In this document: positions 34,751 through 45,280 of the stretch, piece by piece | How positions within the stretch are numbered: position 1 is the first letter of the stretch | How the letters are laid out: the number at the start of each line of letters is the position of its first letter | Assembly: GCA_027924645.1 (NCBI GenBank) | Contig: BSBN01001198.1 | Location: 1,984,001-2,048,000 of the forward strand | DNA from: Cunninghamia lanceolata | Taxonomy: Eukaryota > Streptophyta > Pinopsida > Cupressales > Cupressaceae | Direction: 5' to 3' | Length of the DNA stretch: 64,000 nucleotides | Notes under the pieces: model-generated | The model's database searches: none | Told to the model about the DNA's origin: nothing | What the model saw: the letters and a program-made list of their open reading frames with translations, nothing else | Position numbers and translations under genes: made by a program

Positions 34751-36872
34751 CTTTGATCTAAGTCTGCAATAAACTTGTGAGCTTAAAAAATATCTATTAT
34801 ATCCCCTTTGAAAATGGTTAGTGTGGACTAAAATTGATATCTTGCCCACTATTTGTTCTTTCCCCCATCACTCTCGTCCCCCAAATACCCGTCACTCCAT
34901 CTTGAAATCTCAATGTCTATAAATTGTCACTTGATTATTCTTCACAAGGCAAGGTTAAAGTTCTAAAAAGTCAAAAGTAAAATAAAAAGGTTGTTACGTA
35001 TTATATCACTACCAATGTATTTCATATTTAGAGTACTACCTGCATTCATATAGGTTTAGGAAGGAATATAGATTAAAATAGTCAAAACAATCCATGTGTA
35101 TAAGCGGAAGGGTGGTGTTGTACAAATCCATCTCTTACTTGGAAATCCCGAACTAGTTGGTGATCTTTTTTACTCTATCAGTAAGGAAAAAGTGTCAGGT
35201 TTAGTGAGTGTGTTTTCTCTTTAGTAATCTAGTGTCTGGGTGCATGTAGGATGGTCTTTGAGACCTGGCACCTATAGCCCCACTTCTAAGTTTTTGGTAG
35301 GTAGAGACTTTATTGTTTCTCACATATTGTCAGTTTCTTAGACTAGAAGTATTTCTAGTTTCTTGCAGCATTTTTGGCCGATAGTTCTAGTTATATTCAC
35401 AACAGCTTTCCACTTCAATAGTTTTGACTTTCATTTCATCATTTCCTATTCATTCTCCTACTTAGCGATATTTGATTTTCTTTTCATAGTAACTTTTGTT
35501 TGCTGCACAACGTTGCTTGTTTTCAACAAATTTTGTTTTGAGAGTTGTCTACTTTGTTCCTTGCAACATGTTTCTTGTCAATGTTGTAAAGATCATTCAG
35601 TTAGCGTTTTGTTTAAGGAGATTTCTTGTCAAGCTAACCCCTTTTGCAAGTAACTAGAGATGGATGAGATAGGTAGTGACCTAAACCCCACAAAAATAAT
35701 GAGTCCTCTTGTTCCTCATTTCAAGTAGTAATATTTGCCATAGATGATCCTACATTTGAATCTATCTTTTCATTTTACAATAGATGGATGGATGTAAGGC
35801 AACAAATGAGATAGGTAGTATTCTAAATCTCGCAGAAATATTAAGTCTTCTTATCCATCTAGTCATTTGAGCTTTCCTTTTAGAATGTTTATATGTTGCA
35901 CTCGATTTCACTTTTGTATTTTGCAGGGATGAATATGAGACAATAAGGACACATTGTCACAAGTAAGAATGGGTAAGAAGCGGTCAATTACCCCACCTCA
36001 TTTTGAAAAGCAGTATTTTCCCAGTAATGTAAATGCCTGTTCTAAGGGGCCAAATATGACAATGTCCAAATCTGCATGGGCAGACTTTTCATGTATGATA
36101 ATGAATGAACACCTAAAATCGCCTTTATGCACAAAAAAAAAATCCAAACAATCGATCATTTCTCTTAGATTGTTTTTGTCTGATTATATTATTATATGAT
36201 TACAGCCAAATAAAACATTAGTTCCAGGATATACCTCAAGGTTATCTTAACATTATTTCTATGACTTGGCTACAACTATTCAAATCTTAACATTAGTCTT
36301 AGAGGGGGCAGTTTCACTACCACCACCTTTAGTGATGATAGAATCCATTATTCATCTGCTTTATACAATTTTTAACAATTGCACATTTGATATGGTGTGA
36401 TTAACATAATTTGTCATGTTTTAAGTGCAATGACGCTTAATCTATAGCCAAAAGCAATTAAATCCTTTTTTTTGGCTCTTTATAATTCCAAGTTTATGTC
36501 TGAAGGGTTTTGAGGTTAGTGTTGTACTCTCTTTGCATTGTTCATTCTCATTTCTTCTAGGATATCTTCACCTCAGGTGAATGACTTAACTGTGTAATGA
36601 AACATCTGCAGAAGCTTCTAAATAAAATATTGTGCTAAAGAATTCGAATGATTTTTTGACAATTTCAGATTGTCCCTCTGCACTACTGATGTCTAGTGTT
36701 AGCGAAGCTTTTTATGAGCTGTTTAGAAAGAACAGACAAATCAATATATAGTACAAGAATAGACAAATATTCAAGGAACAAAATAACCATGTATTTTTTA
36801 CTTGTGACACCAATCTGCAAATGCCCTTTGCTCTGGCGTCCATGATGCCATGAGAAACAAAACTAGCAAGCC
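34751..36872. other. Region downstream of the host gene
   Basis: No LTR ends, transposase or protein motifs were recognised. It lies 3' of a minus-strand gene, so its right part probably includes that gene's 3' UTR and terminator region. I see no certain polyadenylation signal. Confidence 0.4.
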
Positions 36873-36938
36873 CTAAGGCAATGGAACATTCAAGCCATTC
36901 AAATCCGTACATAGCTTCTCATTTCTGGCACATTCATC
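36873..36938 (-). CDS. Terminal coding exon of an unidentified host gene
   Basis: The acceptor tgttaacag precedes the exon. It encodes DECARNEKLCTDLNGLNVPLP and ends at TAG (36873-36875). It enters in phase 0, matching the phase of the preceding exon, and completes a continuous reading frame across three exons. The 3' UTR would lie to the left. Family not recognised. Confidence 0.6.
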   Translation of the reverse strand, partial: DECARNEKLCTDLNGLNVPLP

Positions 36939-37020
36939 CTGTTAACAAAAAATATAAGACACTACACACAAAAATCTTGACATTACTTATTAACAAGAAC
37001 TAGAAGCTAAGAAATCTTAC

Positions 37021-37143
37021 CTGAAAAGATTTAACTAGTGCAGAATGATGTCTTTGCTCAGCCAACAATACTCCATATTTTGCCTTCAATGCATTGCATT
37101 TACTTTGCTCTGCTTGAAATATAGCTTGCATCTTTCCCAACTT
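37021..37143 (-). CDS. Internal exon of the unidentified host gene
   Basis: A 123-bp, phase-0 exon with acceptor ttctacag and donor cag|gtaag, both good plant splice sites. It encodes 41 residues beginning KLGKMQAIFQAEQSKCNALK and ending HHSALVKSFQ. The residues are polar with heptad-like spacing, so a coiled coil is likely. The short intron to the last exon (36939-37020) is 82 bp, ordinary for plants. With the exon at 42869-42949 it forms a frame with no stop. Because three exons agree in phase and splice sites, I regard this as a real gene even though I cannot name it. It could be a coiled-coil structural, kinetochore or trafficking protein; none of these is shown by the sequence. Confidence 0.62.
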
Positions 37144-37743
37144 CTGTAGAAACCATGCCACGTAGAATTATGATCTTAGTCCTTATAAAGCTAAAATACA
37201 ATCAATATGCAGAAGGCACAATCATAGAAGGAATTTTATTTTTTGGAATAGTTTACAATATGGCATAAGAACTAAGACAAATAATATGGGGCATAAAAAA
37301 TGATTGATAAGAAATCGAGCAAGGAGCTTCAGAACCCTGAAAGGAACTTGGAAGTCTCATTAGATGTAATAGATATCTAACAATTCAGCCAACTACTTAT
37401 CAAAGTGCCCATAAACTCCTCTAGGTAGACTGATATTGTGCTTGAAAAATCAGGGAAAAAAATGTGGATTGATTGCGCTGAAAAAAATCTAGAAAAAAAT
37501 GCACACTGATATTGTACTTTAAAAAATCTGTTATGAACCTTATATCAGTCTAGGAAAACTGAAAAGGCATGTTAATATTTTCCTTTTCTTTCTGGAATCT
37601 ATTGTTTTATTGCATGCAACTTCATAAATTAAACAATCCAACATGCTGCATGAAGTTTTCCCCTAAATTATTTCCTGACTGCTGCAAGGGTTTGTTTTGG
37701 AAAGATTCTTGACAAATTAGGGGAAATAATTCAGAGGAGGCTG

Positions 37744-37889
37744 CCATTGGAAATGCTATTTTGGCAGGATTGATTGGAAGGGTAGCATTACTAAGCTTAA
37801 TGCACACCAATTGTTGCCGTTGGAAATGCTATTTTGGCAGGATTGATTGGACAGGTAACATTACTAGGCTTAGTGCACATTGATTGCAC
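37744..37889. repeat. 73-bp tandem duplication
   Basis: Two adjacent units (37744-37816 and 37817-37889) share ttggaaatgctattttggca and aggattgattgga and differ at about ten positions. Confidence 0.8.
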
Positions 37890-38109
37890 CTGCCAGGTCA
37901 TGGGATTGGTGTTTGTAATAAGCTTACACTTGAGTAGAGTGCAGAGTGCTGAAATACAAAGGTTGTACGGTCAGGACCATTCTATTCGTATTGCATCCAC
38001 AAGCCTCATCACTTTCTCTAGGACTTCTTCCAGGCATGATTATCGGGATACTTCTTTAGATCTGTGGGTTCCAACTTTTCAAGTGCATTCGATGAAGGAT
38101 TCACACGAG

Positions 38110-39560
38110 GGAAAAATGAGGGCCAAGAGACCAAATCTGGTTACAGAATTGTTTAATGCACAGGCATGTGATAAGGTAGATGATGTTATTTGCAAGCTCT
38201 AGTTTTCCAATTGTATCCCATTTCATGTTGCTCAGTCTTCTTATTACAAGGCATTCTCTGAGGCAATGCAAAGCAAGTTCATCTCATGTGCCTCCTAAAG
38301 AAACAAAATTGAGAACCTCCATTTTTGAAAAAAATCCTCAAAAACTAATTTGGTGATGAAAGATATGAAGGTAAGATGGGTGAAATTAGGCTGTCTATTA
38401 TCATGGATGGGTCACCAAACATTAGGCACCATCCACTCATCAATGTTATCATCACATGCGAAGCATGCCCTTATTTCCGAAGAGCTATTGATTGTTTTGG
38501 AAGGTGCAAGATTATTGTTTTTAATTTTTAGATTTTGAAGGATGCTATAGAGGAGGTTGGCCCTGCCAATGTTGTGCAAGTAGCTAGAGATACATCTTAG
38601 TGTGAAAGCCAGCAACAAAGTCAGTTGAGCCTACATATAGGCATATCAACCACTTGTTGGTTGCAGGCAATGAGAAATGCGCTAAGAGATGACTGACAAA
38701 ACTGGTTGGGTAAACCGAGTGGCAACAAGTGTTAAAAAGAGACTGATTTCATATGCAAACACAACTCATTTGCATTGTTTCAATTTTATTTGAGGAAGGA
38801 ATTCCTTAGAACAGTTGAGATAAAATTAACACCTTATTTCATTTTAATAGAGAGGATACTTAAGTTAAAAGAGTCCTTGTAGCTTATTATTAAGGCATAA
38901 GAGTGGATTGGGTAGAGGGGGTCCTAGACAAAACAAGGCAAGAAAGTAAAGGATGTGGTGGTCAGATTTTCATTTTGGAAGACGTGCTGTCCTTTGTATC
39001 CCTTTATTTACCCTCAATAGTTATGTGGACTTGAGCACTCCTAACCTTGGAGATTTATGAGAATTGATAGCACACTTTCTATATGAGGGTCACAATTCAT
39101 GAGATAGACCCCCGCCTTTATTCTATCTTGATCATGTTTGATCCATTGCCTAGTGCAGTGGGAGTAGTTGAACACTCTCTACACATGACCACATATGCAA
39201 TTAACCCTAGATGATTCATCTAAAGGCCTGGGAGAGTCATATCTATGGATGATGAGAAAAAATTTTAGGTTCAGAGGAGTGAAATGGATTTGCTAGTTTC
39301 TCAGACTATAGCTAGGCAGCTAGGAAGGATAGACAGATTCACCCTAGGCAGAAGAACCCTTGAGGATGTTGGCAGATACATAGGGGCTTGACAATGATAT
39401 GATTGCTTGCCACTTGCCTCCTTTCATAAGTTGGTAGTTCCTCTATTGCTGAGAGAAATTGGTCCCTCTAATGTTGAGGTTAATTGGTCCACATATAGCA
39501 TCCATTCTATTAAAAGCAACTTGCCCACCTCTAGGAGAACAAAGAAGCTAGTTGTACATA
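38110..39560 (+). pseudogene. hAT-family transposase remnant
   Basis: Decayed plus-strand coding pieces are in the order expected for plant hAT (Ac-like) transposases. Near 38150 there is a stretch like AC-DKVDDVICKL followed, across stops, by IPFHVAQSSYYKAFSEAM. Near 38390-38580, in shifted frames, come GCSIIMDGSPNIRHHPLINV and a GPYF-RAIDC stretch, then GPANVVQVARDT. A C-terminal dimerisation-like segment, NWSTYSIHSIKSNLPTSRRT, follows at about 39484-39545. Most of the catalytic core between 38620 and 39400 is missing. The remnant lies in the intron of the minus-strand host gene. Terminal inverted repeats were not found. Confidence 0.6.
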
Positions 39561-40339
39561 GTGTTGCATATCATGGATTGCCAGACAATTCAGTACAAGG
39601 GCAATATGCCATACGTGCAGTACTTAAGGGGAGGTCATCCAATAGCTTAACATTTTGAAGCATTGTCAAAAGCCAATGGATACTGCATTTGGTCCAATTG
39701 TTGAAAATTTTCATCAGAGAGTGGTGAACCAAAAACCTTTCCCGGCTACAGTTTATAGGATAAGCAGTTGTAAAAATTCACTTAGTTTTGTGTTCCCATG
39801 AGCCCTTCTTGCCAAATTCTGCTACAGGAATCTCACATCCTCTCATGGTGGACATTTATGGGTACAAAGGATCTTGCAGTACACTCAATGATACTTTTGT
39901 TGACCACCTATACAGTAGGTTCAAGATTACATGCACTAATGCTCTCTTTGAAGGTAGTCTAAGCCTTCCAATTGAAATCTTGGATTCTATCAACCATTAT
40001 GAATACCTTCTTGACCATGGAAATCCATTTACATGGACTTTATTTACTTATTTGCCAATATGATTGTGTTTTTGGGGTAGTTTGTTGGCTTTAGAAAATG
40101 GCTAGCTTATTCCATGCTCCAAAACCATTGATGTTGTACAAGTTGCAGGATTGTTCTTCAATCTTATTTGGTAACTTTGGCTGTTCCTCACTGTCATTTC
40201 AATTCATGACTCACGCTTCTTGACTCACTTTTGGTGATCACCGTAGGAGCTTCAAGGTTGTCAATTGTGATTCTCCACTTACTGTCATCAACAAAAGAAT
40301 GAACCGATTGATGATGTTAATCGCACCTTAGTTCATGTG

Positions 40340-40980
40340 CTCTGCATTCTCATCAGAAGAGTAAGCAAAAGGAGACCTCAATGAATGCCATCCAACATTG
40401 CTACAGCTGGGATACCCATATTTCTACAAAGTATTCTCCTTTCGAATTTTGTTATGGCTTCCAACATTTGGTGCCTTATGAGATTCCAATTGATTTTTCA
40501 ACTCCAAATATGTCCCACTGTGAGGATAAAGACAAGGCATCAGTGTGTGGAAAACTTGACCAAACTTTACACACATCAAGGACCTCATTCTGTCCAAGTT
40601 GGTGAACATGTTTGACTTCACTTGGGCAAACATAGGTTTCACAAATATCACAAGTTGAATCCCATGGAATACAGACTTTACACTAATCCCAACCATTCAA
40701 ACCTTATGCTTTTAAACTTGATCTTCCAACTCCACTTCATATCCATGATGTCGTCAATGTGAGTAGCTCAAGTTGCATGATTTTCAACCACTCAACATGA
40801 GGCTGCCACTCTTGATTTTCAGTAACCATTGACCAAAGATACTTTGCCACATGTTTGGACTCACATCCAAGAGATCAACCACTACATACCTTGTCATTTG
40901 CAAAGGAATTTAACTGACACAAGAAAAGTGATTCTCCAAGTCTATTTTCTAGAGATTCCAAAATCTCATGTAGAAATTGG
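40340..40980 (+). pseudogene. Ty3/gypsy integrase C-terminal remnant
   Basis: The plus-strand phrase STKYSPFEFCYGFQHLVPYE (about 40427) is the conserved integrase stretch following the DDE core (consensus like HTSTGYSPFEVVYG..P..P). It continues with IDFSTPNMSHCEDKDKA and, in shifted frames, a VENLTKLH-like helix and a tail resembling the C-terminal integrase region. Frames are broken by stops and indels. It belongs to an old gypsy copy in the intron. Confidence 0.6.
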
Positions 40981-42140
40981 GGACAATTTTCTCTAAGCAG
41001 GTGGAAATAATTAGGACATCCACTATATTTAGTAATTTTAGTTATTTATTAGTCAAATCCAAATGCAAATTTGTTACCAGTACTTTGTGAAGGGTAAAAG
41101 TTTAAAACTAAATAGTAAATAGAAATAAATTAAAAGGGAGGTGGACAATTAGAAGTTGGTAGGTGGGAATTGGAAATATTGAATGTCATAATTAACTAAA
41201 TGTAGGATAGATGTGGCTGATACACAAGTATTTACTCGAGTAAGCACCTAAGGGTTGTTATCAAGGCAGGAAATGGGCCTTGGTTGTCTCAAAGTAAATT
41301 AAATGTAGTGCCAATGTGGAAAATTCATGAAATATGTCATAGAGCACTATACATACAATGCCACATGTCAAAATCTGAGCAAAAACAATTGGCTTTGAAA
41401 GGCTGACTTTCTGGTAACATATCTAAGCAGTATGGTATCAATGTTCCTTTTAACATATCCACCCACACATCAAAAGTCCTAGTTGACATTGAGTGTAAAA
41501 TGTGCCTCTCAACACAAATTAACATCAAAAGCATAAGAAGCAGGACATAGTATAGGTCAGACTTAGGGTACATGATGCTGCTATGAAAATGTAATTTTGT
41601 TTATAACTATGATTAAGTAATTTTGAACAGGTATCACCAAAGGCTGAAGCCTTCGACAATAACCTTTCGCTTTTATTTATGGTTGAACTTCAGAATTAAT
41701 CAAACATAGCTTTTCCTTGCAATACACTCAATCCAAAAGCTGGAGCCTTTGATGCTAATCCTTGGAATCAATCCAACATCCCTTTCTATAGCAATACATA
41801 GTTGAATAATTGTTGTACATCAGTAAAATTTTGTTGTATGCTTGAAGTTGTTTACTGAATATTCTCTCATTATTGTAAAAGAACACTGCTGATCCAATGC
41901 ACCTAAATAGCTAACCCTAGAGTGTGACTGTGACTGTAAAAGGATATAGTAGGGGATTAATTGCATTTTTGGTTCAACATGATAGGTTCAAACTTCAGAG
42001 TATGCTCTCATCTTCTCTCATCTTTCTTCTTGCATCAATCTTGTAAACTACAGAATTACAAATACAAAAAGGAATCCAAGAAGAATTGATTCTACGACAA
42101 TAGCGATCAACATCTTCCAATTTAGAGTCCCTTCAGCGTC
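40981..42140 (+). repeat. LTR-like tail of the gypsy remnant (tentative)
   Basis: The sequence after the integrase remnant has a purine-rich stretch (agcaggtggaaata), then AT-rich non-coding sequence. Near 41640 and 41740 the phrase aaagctg(a/g)agcctt occurs twice. The segment ends near a tgtaaactacagaattaca phrase typical of plant LTR U5 regions. No partner copy is present, so the boundaries are guesses. Confidence 0.3.
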
Positions 42141-42868
42141 ATCCCTTCAGCCTGATCTAGGCTTTAAGACTTTTTTCCCAATACTTCTAGATAGTTGTGG
42201 TTTTTGTTTTTAGTTTGACATTTTAAGTAAGCTACTTCACTCATCCTAAGAAAAACTAGTTTTGGACACAATGCAAGTCTATTATGTCCATAAGTAAACA
42301 AAGTAGCCCAATGAGACTCAAAAGCACATGCAGTTGGAATAGAAAAGTAATTGGGTATAAAACCCTAGGAGATGGAAAATACACTAAAAGATCAACATAA
42401 AACTTTGTAAACAAAACTAGTGGGGTGTAAACCTAAAAAGGGAAAACCCTCACTATATTATCTAAGTACAAAGACAACCAATCGTGTAAGGGGTACCCCT
42501 CATGGGAAACAAGAGTTAATGAAGATGGACCAGCACTCTCACACATCTGAATCAAAGCTTGAAAAAGGACCGACAACATCATCATCATCCATCACAGCAC
42601 AACAAAGACAACATCTGATAGTAATGGCCACTTCCAATAGTTTTCAAAACAAATTGTGCAGAGAAAAGAAAGAACACCATCATCAATTTTGTTGGCAAAG
42701 GTACATAGACTCCATTATTAATTGTCTTGTTCAATATTCATTTCATTCCCAATATTTAGAAAATTAAATATTTGATCTCCTATCCATTTTTTCATCTGCA
42801 CCAAATGTTGTCATACAATCCATCTATAAACTTGACATGACAAAAAGACTATGAGGATAGAATACCAC

Positions 42869-42949
42869 CTGCTGAATCCCTTTTGCAATTCCATCCATAG
42901 ATTCAATAAGTTTGGCTCGTCCTGATGCTGACATCATGGCACCTTCAAA
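42869..42949 (-). CDS. Internal exon of the unidentified host gene (most 5' exon visible)
   Basis: An 81-bp, phase-0 exon with acceptor ctatgtag and donor cag|gtggta. It encodes FEGAMMSASGRAKLIESMDG then IAKGIQQ. Spliced to the exon at 37021-37143 it keeps the frame open. Upstream exons are not visible: the sequence to the right becomes transposon at 43206 and stays so to the window end, so the next exon lies beyond 64000 or the gene is disrupted. Confidence 0.58.
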
Positions 42950-43205
42950 CTACATAGAAAGGAACCAATGCCTTAAGTACTTTTAGAGTAAGAAAAAAGA
43001 GTGTGTCAAATACCACAGAGCATCACTGTTTTTCTTTATTCTCTAAAAAATGTATTTTCATCATAAAAGAACTTCCTGGTTAATTATTGTTGTTTTTTAT
43101 AATCACAACAATGTTTCTAAGTTTAATGATAATAGTAAGAAACTATTAAATTGTACGAAAATCTGATGTCAAATCAGCAGAATGTTGATGAAGTGATGTT
43201 GACGA
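42950..43205 (-). other. Intron sequence upstream of the visible exon
   Basis: AT-rich, non-coding, with the acceptor at its left end. It is cut by LTR-like sequence at 43206. Confidence 0.4.
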
Positions 43206-43899
43206 TGCAATGCCCCCGCCTAGAATTACAGAAGAACACTGAAACTAATCCACCATGAGACTTCACTATTCCAATCTGGTGGCTTGAAACTGAAACCATT
43301 GGTGTTTGACAGATCAGCAATTGCCAGGGTTTTAGCAAGGTTAAAAACTTTGTTTGAGTTCCTTGAATAAAGTTGCTGTTGTAGGTGCCGCAATAGGCAG
43401 TTCACTAAGATCATAATCTAGTTGTCAAGATAGAGATGAAAGGTGGCGCCAATAACATAAATCGAGGGTGATAATTCTTAAAGCAAAGTGGCGCTAGGGA
43501 ATAAAGATTAATTAAATTAAAATTCACTAATAATTATTCAAAGGGCAGCGGCTGTTTGGGAGTAACTAAATTAAATTATAATTATAAAAAGGCAGCGGAT
43601 GAAGGGTTATGACTCTTTCAAAGGGCAGACACCATGAAAGTGTGTGATTCCCTCAAAAGAAGATATAAAGGGAGGATCATGGCATTGGGAAAAGGACATC
43701 AGAAAAAGAATTCAGTAATAAATCATTCCATCTTCATTCAGATCAGACAAAGAAGAATTTCAAGTGTAAATCAGTCGAGCCTTACTCAAGGATAAACCAT
43801 TCCAGCCTCACATCAGCAAAGAAGAATTATTCATTCAAGCATAAAACATTTCAGCCTCATATTAGGGAAGAAATATAATTCATTCATCACAAATAAATA

Positions 43900-44060
43900 T
43901 TCAAACCTCATTCTATCCATATTCAAGTATAATCATTCAATTCATATTCAAGCATAATCATTCTATCCATATTCAATGCATAATCATTCAATCCATATTC
44001 AAGCATAATCATTCAATCCTCATTCAAGCATAAATCATTCTAGTCTCATTCAATCATTTA
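43900..44060. repeat. Minisatellite, unit about 26 bp
   Basis: The unit (a/t)ccatattcaagcataatcattc is repeated about six times with small changes, fading out to about 44250. Confidence 0.75.
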
Positions 44061-44856
44061 CTCATCAATCCATCCAAGATATTCATTCAAGCATATTTAA
44101 TTAACAAGAAAGATCATTCACTCTAGCATATCTTGTAGATTAAAATTAAAATATACCTTAACATCGGGACATCACATTGATTGGTTAATACATATTCGAT
44201 TCATGCTTAACATATTCAATCAATCCTCATTCAAGCATTAACATTTAATACATATTATTATATATTTGAATAAAATTAAAATTTAATAAATAGATATAAT
44301 TATAGAGTAATCTCATGGCAGCGAATATATCCTATAAGAATATAAAGTAGTTTAAATAAATAAAATAAAAGGCAAGATGGTACAGTGAATACAAAAGGAA
44401 GTGCTATCCATAATACGATGCATTAAAAAGGAAGCAAGTAATAATATAAGAATTGCTTAAACCAGCAACCATTATAAGACAGCGATCATTGTTTATATGG
44501 CAGTGGTCATACAAAAAAAAGACAAACATTATTATAAGGTGCGATACCTGCAAATGATATAAGATAAATATTTAGATAAACAGCAGCAATAAATATTATA
44601 TAATAAGCAACGATTATGATCAATTATGAGGGTGTAGCGACTAATTCACAAAGGGAGTGATTATTCTTAAAGAGCAGCGATTCATTCTTTATAAGAAATG
44701 ACTTCATTCAAGTTATTAACCATACTTCCAAAAGGCAGCGAATGCCATTAAAGAAAGCAAGCATCGAATGATAAGCAAATAGCACTATGGGACGCCTCCC
44801 TTTATAAAGTCGCCACTCTCCATAAGTCGCCCCTTTCCAAGAAGCATGTGCAGATG

Positions 44857-44867
44857 TATAAATAGAG
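44857..44867 (+). promoter_or_regulatory. TATA box of the LTR-like region
   Basis: The motif tataaatagag, with a short GC-richer stretch before it, matches the plant TATA consensus well. Confidence 0.45.
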
Positions 44868-45280
44868 TTGTCACGTGAAGAGAAGGGGGATATGCAAAGT
44901 GAAATATATATATATTCATCAGGAGGAAAGGATATCTAATTTCCATAGTGAATCAAATAATATTTCTAAAGTTAAAAGACATATATTTCTGGGAATATAG
45001 AAGGAAGAATAGGCTACTATATTTTGAGTTTGAAGAACATATAGATATTCAAAGGGAAATACATATATATTTATGATTACATCAATTGATCAATTGGAAG
45101 AAGGGATGGATAAGTGCAAGAGAGAATAAGAGGCAAGCAAAGGAAAATGTATATTTATTATAATCTGATCTGAATTTATATTGCAAGATATTAGACTGCA
45201 GTCAACATTAAAAGAAAGGAATACAATCTTAAGAGTTCTAAAGGATACAAAGGCAAGAATTATCCTCTTGGTATGATGTA

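Larger units (their letters stand above)
37144..42868 (-). other. Long intron (5.7 kb) of the host gene, filled with transposon relics
   Basis: Bounded by donor GTGGT (42868 leftwards) and acceptor CTACAG at 37144. It contains a 73-bp tandem duplication, hAT transposase remnants and a gypsy integrase remnant with an LTR-like tail, all on the plus strand, opposite to the gene. The right part (about 42140-42868) holds nothing I recognise. Confidence 0.55.
43206..45280 (+). repeat. LTR-like repeat region (one or two LTRs)
   Basis: It starts TGCAATGCCCCC, close to the TGTAATGTCCC start shared by other LTRs here. The motif ggcagcg(a/g) or a variant recurs about a dozen times up to 44740, and a TATA-like tataaatagag lies at 44857. 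A possible LTR end, ttaacatcgggacatcaca, occurs at 44158-44176, like the end of the 9601 solo LTR. However, the same repeats continue past it and I see no clean duplication, so one long LTR cut at 45281 is equally possible. Confidence 0.4.

Noticed and set aside
34751..36200. Possible genes downstream of the host gene
   Set aside because: Open frames of 60-100 codons have no splice support, motif or codon pattern that separates them from chance.
43206..44176. Complete solo LTR with these exact ends
   Set aside because: The ends look right, but the flanks (gacga and ttgat) do not match and the internal repeats continue past 44176. Kept only as a possibility.
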